Shown here one piece after another: positions 57,915-64,000 of a stretch of DNA of 64,000 nucleotides. The position numbers and the translations under genes are program-made. The stretch lies in contig JAGVSM010002361.1 in the NCBI GenBank assembly GCA_022494885.1, positions 248,001 through 312,000 on the forward strand, given 5' to 3'. Within the stretch, counting starts at the first letter, position 1, and each line of letters starts with the position of its first letter. The stretch is from Micrasema longulum. Lineage: Eukaryota > Arthropoda > Insecta > Trichoptera > Brachycentridae. The notes under the pieces are model-generated. The model was not told the origin of the DNA. It worked only from the letters and a program-made list of their open reading frames with translations, and did not search any database.

Positions 57915-58062
57915 TAGTTTGTTTCGTATTTTTTATCAAACAAAAGTTTACAGGTTAATTTAATAAAAATAATACCCATATTATTTTTCCTGAACGCTTT
58001 TCCTCGCACTGTTTCTTATAAAAGTAACACTTCATTCACTATTCTATGTCAAATTTTACCAA

Positions 58063-58639
58063 TTGAGATGAAATGGATATTCGGGAACTATTAGGTACTA
58101 TTAGGTATTCGGCCTAATTTTACTATCCGGCCGGATACCAGATAGTAGTATTCGGGAAATACCTTGTATGCATTAAACTGCGAAAATATCATGAAATTAA
58201 CGCGACTAAGATTTATTGATATTGACCGTGTTTGGAAGAAGGGACGTAACCCTCAATATTTGAAAAATCTGGTTTGTTCCATTAGAATGTTTGTCAGTGT
58301 TCAGTATACACCCTAGAAAAATAATTTAACCCCCAAATAAAAAGTTAGTCAAAAATATATTTGTATATAAAATAAAACGCAGGGGGTAAAGCTACCCAAA
58401 ACCATTGCGATTGTTTACTGAAAAAACTTAAAAACCATATTAATTTGAAACTCGTTAATCAATAAATGATTATTAAAAATATTATGGATATGTTATTATT
58501 TTATTCCCACCAAAATTTTTATTTTTTTCTATGAGAGAAATTCGATATCCGGCGATCAGGTATCCGACTATCTGGCTTAGGAGCTCGCCAAATATCCCGT
58601 ATCCAGTATCCGAACAAACCACTGTCCGTTTCATAACTA
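58063..58639 (-). mobile_element. hAT-like non-autonomous element H, copy 1
   Basis: The reverse complement of this stretch aligns with 62622-63240 along its whole length. Ends: ttgagatgaaatggata on the left and the reverse complement of tagttatgaaacggacag on the right, i.e. inverted repeats of TAGTGATGAAACGGATA type. The flanking octamers tttaccaa (58055-58062) and gttaccac (58640-58647) agree at 6 of 8 positions, compatible with an old 8-bp hAT target duplication. Both termini are crowded with ggatatccgg/ggtattcgg motifs. No coding capacity. Confidence 0.75.
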
Positions 58640-59148
58640 GTTACCACAGGATTTTTTCTGTAGTTATTTTTTTTAGAGTTCATTATCATCATGAATATCA
58701 TGTATCAGTGACTATGTAGAAGTGAAATCCTATCGCTGAAATAATTTTACTGGCAACAACAGCATCTCTGTGTTCAATCCGTTAATATTTTTTAGAATCA
58801 TTTGGGATTGCGCCGAACAGGGATTATTTGAATTTTTTTCTTCTTCTTCCATTTAGTCTAGGTCGTATGACCTGTCTGTAACGGCGGGCTGTCCTGTGAT
58901 GATGACATCCAGCTGTCCTTCTATCTTTTTGGCAGCATTACTGGTAGTCTTCTGCTGCTAGGGTTTTCAGATTTTCGCAAGCCTCGTATCTTTCATGCAG
59001 TCCACATAGTTTCTCAAAAAGCCTTATGCTTCTTTCCCACCTCACTCTCTTTAACGCCACAGACAAATCTTAGCGTCTGATTTCTAAATCCAAGAGAACG
59101 TTTTCAGTCAGACCACGTTTTCTCTTTGTGGTGTTTCTACTCTTCAAC
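58640..59148. other. Unassigned DNA
   Basis: 58840-59140 is GC-richer and may be an old repeat (ttcttcttcttccatttagt, tgatgatgacatccagctg), but no family was recognised. Confidence 0.35.
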
Positions 59149-59293
59149 GTTTTATTGTTCCTGGACTAACACCAGAACCGTAAGAGTGATCAGATTACCT
59201 TCCGTTTAACAAAAATGTTCGATATACTGTAATTGAAGTACCAATATAGTGCCCTATGCACCACTGAGTGCCACTAGTGAAATGATGATGATA
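59149..59293 (+). repeat. (GAT)n-tailed SINE, 5'-truncated
   Basis: Body ctggactaacaccagaaccg, gtgatcagattaccttcc, gtaccaatatagtgccctat, ccactgagtg and tail gatgatgata. Head absent. Confidence 0.8.
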
Positions 59294-60429
59294 ATTGTGA
59301 CTACAAGAGTGTTCAATGTCCTAAATGAACATATTAAGTTCTCCGAAACGAAGCCATTTTCAGGAGAGGAGTACAAGTTTGGATTTTGTCTAAGGGACAC
59401 ATTGCACACTGCTGCTACACATTACATAGATTTAGACTATTATGTTGTATTCCACACAATACTCCTAGCCTCAGAGTAAAGGATACGTTATTATTTTTTG
59501 TAATATGTATATTTTATTGCAATGAAAATAATATTATTTTGAGTTTAAATTGTACTTTCAAAAGGTTATGAATTTCTTATGGTATTTTTCATTAGGTCGG
59601 TACCCAAGTCATTCACAAAGTGTGGGAATTTGCAAATCGTTATTTTTACATTATCGGAATTTCTTCAAATTAGAGCAAAACGGTATATGAATATTTAACG
59701 ATCTCTGAGTTCTTTTGTTATTTTAAGTGAAGTGCTTCTCGGAAATACTTCAAGATGGCGGAAAATAACATAACGTAATGTGTGTGAGATGTTACCTTCC
59801 TACAGGAACACGTACATCGCTCATACATCATTTCGTAATAAAAAGAATATTGTTTCTTTTTCACGCAGCAAAGAAAGCCTCTTTCAGGAAATATGAAAAT
59901 AATAAAGAAGGCTCATACCACATAATAAATATTTTCCGCGTAGGAACTTGTGTATTTAATATTAATTTATAAAGCAAAGATAACAGACGAATCTGTTCTT
60001 CGAATTACCGTGTTATTTTAGATATACGCATATTATAACAATCCGAGATATGAGTCAACCATTGACATACACTACATGGACTTGCCCTACAGAGTAAAAT
60101 ATTTTTAAAAGCAGTGACACGAAAACGTACCCATAGTTACTGTAGGGTTCATAGCGCATAATCGATGACACACACGTGCTAAAACGAGTTGAAGTTTCAG
60201 CCAATTTTTGACCAAAACCGAAAAAGCAGTCGAAACTAATTTTACTGGCTGAAACCGAAACTTCGGTCGGTCACTAGTAATTACTACAACTATAGACGGG
60301 GTCTACGTTCAAGGCGCACGGAAGGAATGCGGTAGTGTGTTGTTATACTGTCCGGTTGAGTTTAGATAAAAAATGACTGGCTATGGACTGACACAGCGCA
60401 TATCCTTGTTGATTTCCTACTTTTTTTAT
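59294..60429. other. AT-rich gene-free DNA
   Basis: gcgcataatcgatgacacac near 60155 resembles the motif at 20228 and 23540, and ggctgaaaccgaaacttcgg lies near 60250. Neither was resolved into an element. Confidence 0.35.
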
Positions 60430-60530
60430 ATTTTTAGTGATTTTTTTTTTTATTACAAAAAAATATATTATAATAATAACATATGCCAAACTCTACGAGG
60501 CCAAGGGCCCTGTGTTGAGTTGGGATACAA
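60430..60530 (-). mobile_element. LINE family B 3' tail
   Basis: On the minus strand: the hairpin arms (CCAAACTC at 60486-60493 and GAGTTGGG at 60517-60524, 7 of 8 paired), the sequence cagggcccttggcctcgtag, then an A-rich tail (60433-60455 region). Compare 45655-45750. Confidence 0.6.
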
Positions 60531-60899
60531 ATTGATTATTCTAAATGATTACTTTAAATTTTTATACACATACTTTTTTATTTGGTATAGTTTAATTATT
60601 GAAGTATATTTTTCAGTAACAAACATAAATGCTAATTTTATTTTATTACCAACTTCTAAAATTTTAAGGGTTCTATGTAGGTATTTTTATTTTTCAGCCT
60701 GTGAAAACTTTGTAGCTATTGCTCTCTAGGGGATGTAAATGTCGTTTTCATTATCCTGAAAATTAAAACGTTAATTTATATTTACAAATTAACACACATG
60801 CCTACTATATTTTGTATTTTAACAAATTTCGACATAAAAATCCTTCTGTGTTAATTGTTTTAATGTATTTTAGTTTACTAAAACACTAAGTTCACTGGA

Positions 60900-61473
60900 G
60901 CTTAAAGTCCTAGCGTGAACAGAAGTTTGGAGGACAGGACAATGGACCAAAACATTGTCCTAGAGATAGACGGGCAGGCTATCTCCGCAGGAAAATTACT
61001 CAACCGCACCAACGCGCGCGGCCACATTGTCCTCGTGTGTATGCGGACGGACAGAACAGTAGGACAATAGACACTTGCTCCACGCGTGTATCGCTCCCGA
61101 GCATTTTTTTGCCGGAAATTACAAAACTAATATTCCAAGAAATTACAAAACCAATATGCGCATAAAGTGAACACGCTACTTATGAGGGTAACGATTTTTC
61201 AACTTATAGGGGCAAACAGTGCAGAGAAAACGCGGGGAAGGGGATTTTAGCAATTGCCAAAAATTCCAATACATCTTGGGATAAAAAAATCATGTTTCTC
61301 GTCAACTCGTTCAAAACGCGCGTCGTGTGTTCATTTTCCCATCGCTCGTTTGAACTATGGTCGAATTTTTGTATTATTCCATTGTACTATCCTGCTTAGT
61401 CGAGGCTGTTCACCAAACTGTAAAATGACAATATTGTCCTGTCTGTTGTATTGCCCTCGTGTGAGCCCTGCTT
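60900..61473. mobile_element. Possible hAT-like MITE, ~0.57 kb
   Basis: Near the left end aggacaggacaatg (about 60932) and near the right end caatattgtcctgtctgttg (61427) are inverted. The right end closes with attgccctcgtgtgagccct then G, i.e. CAGGGCTCACACG on the minus strand, a hAT-style terminus. An internal attgtcctcgtgtgtatg echoes it. The interior is GC-richer than the flanks and non-coding. The left end is decayed, so limits are approximate. Confidence 0.4.
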
Positions 61474-61790
61474 AAGTAATTATAATTATTTTCAAATTTA
61501 ACGGTGATGTGAATGCTTATACCTTGGCCCTCTTACTGCTCCGAGATTTGACACCAGTAGAATCGGGGATAGTAATATAAAACTATCAAGTCAAAATGTT
61601 CAAAAGTTATTCAGGTCTTTGATTGGGATGTCTTGACCTTTCTTTACTAATTAGTCATTTTATTAATTTATGTATCTTGTACTAGTAGGCGCGTGCGGTG
61701 ACTATAATAGCCTATATTTAGGCATTGACTATCAGTAGGGACGTTGACAAAAAACTGAACCTAATGTTTTTCTGATTTTTAATTGGTGGG
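61474..61790. other. Gene-free DNA
   Basis: Nothing recognisable. Confidence 0.4.
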
Positions 61791-61792
61791 TA

Positions 61793-62314
61793 CAAGTAAC
61801 CCCCGTTGATCGTGACCCCGGAAAGTTCCGGTTCTTTATACCACGATATTTCTCGCAATGCAGTGACGTTAAGAAATTAAACTAAAAATAATCTAAATGA
61901 TATAAAATGGTGGTAAAATTACTGTTGTAGGTAGGGATTTCGAATTGCCTGAGTCTACAGTACGATCGAAAAAAGAAAAAAGGCGAGGATAAATTGTTTT
62001 TAAAGCAAGCAAAGATTGGTTTGACCAATTTAAAAACGATTAAACTTGCATTGCCTTAAATGATTGGCTAGTGCAGACAAAGAATCTGCTGAAAAATATA
62101 CGATCGAGTTCCGTTAAAAATCCCCCACTGATCGCAAAACTTCGCTTATCGCAACCATCGGCAGCGGGCTATTCTGAACGCTCTCGCGGCCGTAAAAAAC
62201 ACTTTCTCGTGTATTTACATACAAAATGCGCGAGATATTGTGTTTTCTACGGCCGCAAGAGCGTTTGGAATATCACCCCAGAGCGTATCCCCCGCGATCA
62301 ACGGGGGTAACTCG
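61793..62314 (+). mobile_element. Pogo/Tigger-like DNA transposon remnant with TA duplication
   Basis: The termini caagtaacccccgttgatcg (61793-61812) and cgatcaacgggggtaactcg (62295-62314) are reverse complements at 18 of 20 positions and are each flanked by TA (61791-61792; 62315-62316), the target used by Tc1/mariner/pogo elements. Inside, decayed frames recall a pogo-type transposase DNA-binding region: RDFELPESTVR (61933-61965), FKASKDWFDQFK (61999-62034) and, in another frame, ASADKESAEKY (62067-62102). The catalytic domain is deleted. MITE P copy 2 is inserted near the right end. Confidence 0.82.
62162..62282. mobile_element. Palindromic MITE P, copy 2 (nested in the pogo-like element)
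   Basis: cagcgggctattctgaacgc then tctcgcggccgtaaaaaaca on the left is mirrored by tgttttctacggccgcaaga gcgtttggaatatcacccca g on the right, with arms of about 45 bp. It shares the centre tacatacaaaatgcgcgag with copy 1 (57047-57159). Confidence 0.88.
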
Positions 62315-62316
62315 TA

Positions 62317-62621
62317 TAGGTATGTTGCGTATGTATGTTAGATATAATTACATAACTGAAAATTCTGCGCTATTGCATTTCGATCGCTCACTAACCTAAC
62401 TTATTGCGTGGATATTTATCTGAATAAGTTGTATGTCAGCGATAGCCGGCTGTTGCCTGCTAGTTTTATAATTATTCATACACAATAATTTATGCTAAAT
62501 AGCATTAACTTTGTAGTCGACCTAAACTTCTCGTGATGTTGTGTTGAAACTAGCACTAATATGTCGTCTATTTAACTTTGCCTCGCATCCAAATAAAATA
62601 CATTAAAATATGATTTTTACT
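62317..62621. other. Gene-free DNA
   Basis: Nothing recognisable. Confidence 0.4.
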
Positions 62622-63240
62622 AGTGATGAAACGGATAGTGATTTGGCCGGATACCGGATACCAGGCAAACCCCTAAGCCGGATATCCGCCTCGTTGTCTA
62701 ATAAAACAATTAAAACACCCCGGTACCCGAATTTCCTTCATGTTAAAAACAAAAATTTATAAAAGTCCATAAAATAAAAAGCGGTTGAAATATTTTCGTG
62801 ATATTTTTAAAGATCACTTATCGATCAATGAGTTGCATATCAATGCGGTTTATAAGTTTATCTATTAAATAATTATTAGAGTTTTGGGTAGTTTCGCTCC
62901 TTGCGCTTTATTTTTTATCTCGCAAATATATTTTCAATTTAAAAAAAATATGTATTTGCGAGTTAAATTCTTTTTCTAGCGTGTATACTGTACTTGTATA
63001 CTGAACACTGTCGAACGTTTTTATGATAAAAAAACAGTTTTTCAATTAATGAGGGTTACTTTCATTTTTTCAAACACGGTCGATATCAATAAATCAATTT
63101 AGAGGTGTTGATTTCGAAATTTTCGCAGATAAATGAATATTAGGTATCCGACGATATTTAGCTACTATCCGGTATTCGGCAAGATAGTAAAATTAGGCCG
63201 GTTAGCCGAATACCGGATAGTTACCGGATATCCGTGTTTT
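62622..63240 (+). mobile_element. hAT-like non-autonomous element H, copy 2
   Basis: It starts with tagtgatgaaacggatagtg and aligns with the reverse complement of 58063-58639 through gttttgggtag, gagggttac, caaacacggtcgatatcaat, to the closing cluster ggtattcggc ... gccgaataccggatag. The right terminal repeat is cut or decayed after ggatatccg (63232). Non-coding. Confidence 0.78.
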
Positions 63241-63779
63241 AATTTTGTTTTTATTGAAGAAAAAAACCGACTACAAAATCGAAATAATTTAAGCTCTCAT
63301 AACGCTATGCAGAGGTTTCTGCGTGATATACCCAATCAATCAAAACAATACATGAAATTTATTGGGCAATAATAATTTTTCATTTATTAGTTTATACTAC
63401 ACATTATTCTGACAATGATTAAATGTTTTTTTTTTATAGTAGTAAGTAATTTTATTTTTTACTAAGTGTGTTTATCGTAATTCACTTTTTTAGTCCGGTA
63501 TATTTGTAATCCTTATTTTACGTAGTTCAGTTCAGTAAAAAAATATTATAAATAAAGGGAAATAAATGCAACATTTCGTGTTTTTTAATAAGCAATTTGA
63601 TTTATTTGGAAACGATTGATTTTTTTTTTGTACATTATTGGTATAGGTATAGTGTATAAATAATACTTATATTAATAAAAAAATATAAGATTATTATTTA
63701 TTTTTTTTATAATCTATATCTGAGCATGTTCTTTAAACTCTGCTGCGAATATTTGTGTAACATAACACTTTTTTTTTCT
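63241..63779. other. AT-rich gene-free DNA
   Basis: A 79-codon frame (63133-63372 +) spans the end of element H and has no recognised domain. Confidence 0.4.
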
Positions 63780-63895
63780 TTTCCATGTTATATTTTACAT
63801 TCACAACATTCTATTAATTATGTATTTGTGTAAGTTAAAAGGCACTGCGTGCAATGTATATTAATAAATAATTAAAAAATAAAATAAAATAAGAC
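63780..63895 (+). mobile_element. LINE 3' tail, lineage unresolved
   Basis: The hairpin GCAC-TGC-GTGC (63842-63852) is followed by ttaataaataattaaaaaat and AAATAAAATAAG, the same end architecture as at 7108-7147. Coding sequence to its left was not recognised. Confidence 0.5.
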
Positions 63896-64000
63896 TAATA
63901 ATTAATAATAAAAAATACTAATTTACAATTTCAAATCTGAAATTTTATCAAACAAATTTACTGAGAAATTATAGTTAAATATAATACATCACTTTAGGTA

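Noticed and set aside
60373..60729. 118-codon frame rich in Phe, Tyr and Ile
   Set aside because: Low-complexity translation of T-rich DNA crossing a LINE-B tail; no motif.

Overview
This window looks like an intergenic or intronic stretch of an AT-rich insect (at least arthropod) genome. The evidence is low GC, no compact gene order, dense 5'-truncated non-LTR retrotransposons (LINEs) of several lineages, mariner and pogo-type transposase remnants, and a tRNA-derived SINE family. The insect order cannot be fixed from what is visible. No complete host gene is supported. At best there are three candidate host exons or first exons (about 13020-13119 +, 35698-35877 +, 49600-49855 +), each with plausible splice signals but no recognised protein.

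Layout. 0-10 kb: mostly featureless AT-rich DNA with a LINE tail at 3290-3795 (family G), a mariner N-terminal scrap near 4.15 kb, a LINE tail at 6.3-7.15 kb (family C) and a 0.45 kb repeat at 9.1-9.5 kb. 10-20 kb: SINEs, a pair of units of an unnamed 0.45 kb dispersed repeat ('K unit'), a family-C LINE tail, a decayed LINE E (14.7-15.8 kb), a mariner C-terminal remnant (17.3-17.75 kb) and an interrupted SINE. 20-30 kb: LINE families C, D, B and F. 30-38 kb: more K units (one with a four-fold 45-bp tandem array), LINE tails, an element with long terminal inverted repeats (32.8-33.8 kb), a LINE E tail followed by a 174-bp inverted-repeat element (34.7-34.9 kb) and an RTE-like LINE end. 39-49 kb: LINE B copies, one with a family-C LINE nested in it and SINE pieces on both sides, and a LINE D tail. 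49-53 kb: GC-rich patches, one a possible promoter/first exon. 52.8-56.99 kb: the best preserved element, a 2.9 kb family-G LINE with endonuclease and reverse transcriptase, followed by an oppositely oriented family-C LINE 3' portion. 57-63.9 kb: a DNA-transposon zone with two palindromic MITEs, two inverted copies of a 0.6 kb hAT-like element, a pogo-like element with a TA target duplication, and SINEs.

Functional picture. Nothing here forms a pathway. The content is a record of mobile elements: LINEs supplied reverse transcriptase, and SINEs with a (GAT)n tail were probably mobilised by an RTE-type LINE with the same tail (inference). The two most interesting signals are (1) the dispersed K unit, whose copies start and end with the same linker and are often joined head-to-head, and (2) a short hairpin just before the A-rich tail of nearly every LINE lineage, with different stem sequences but preserved base pairing.
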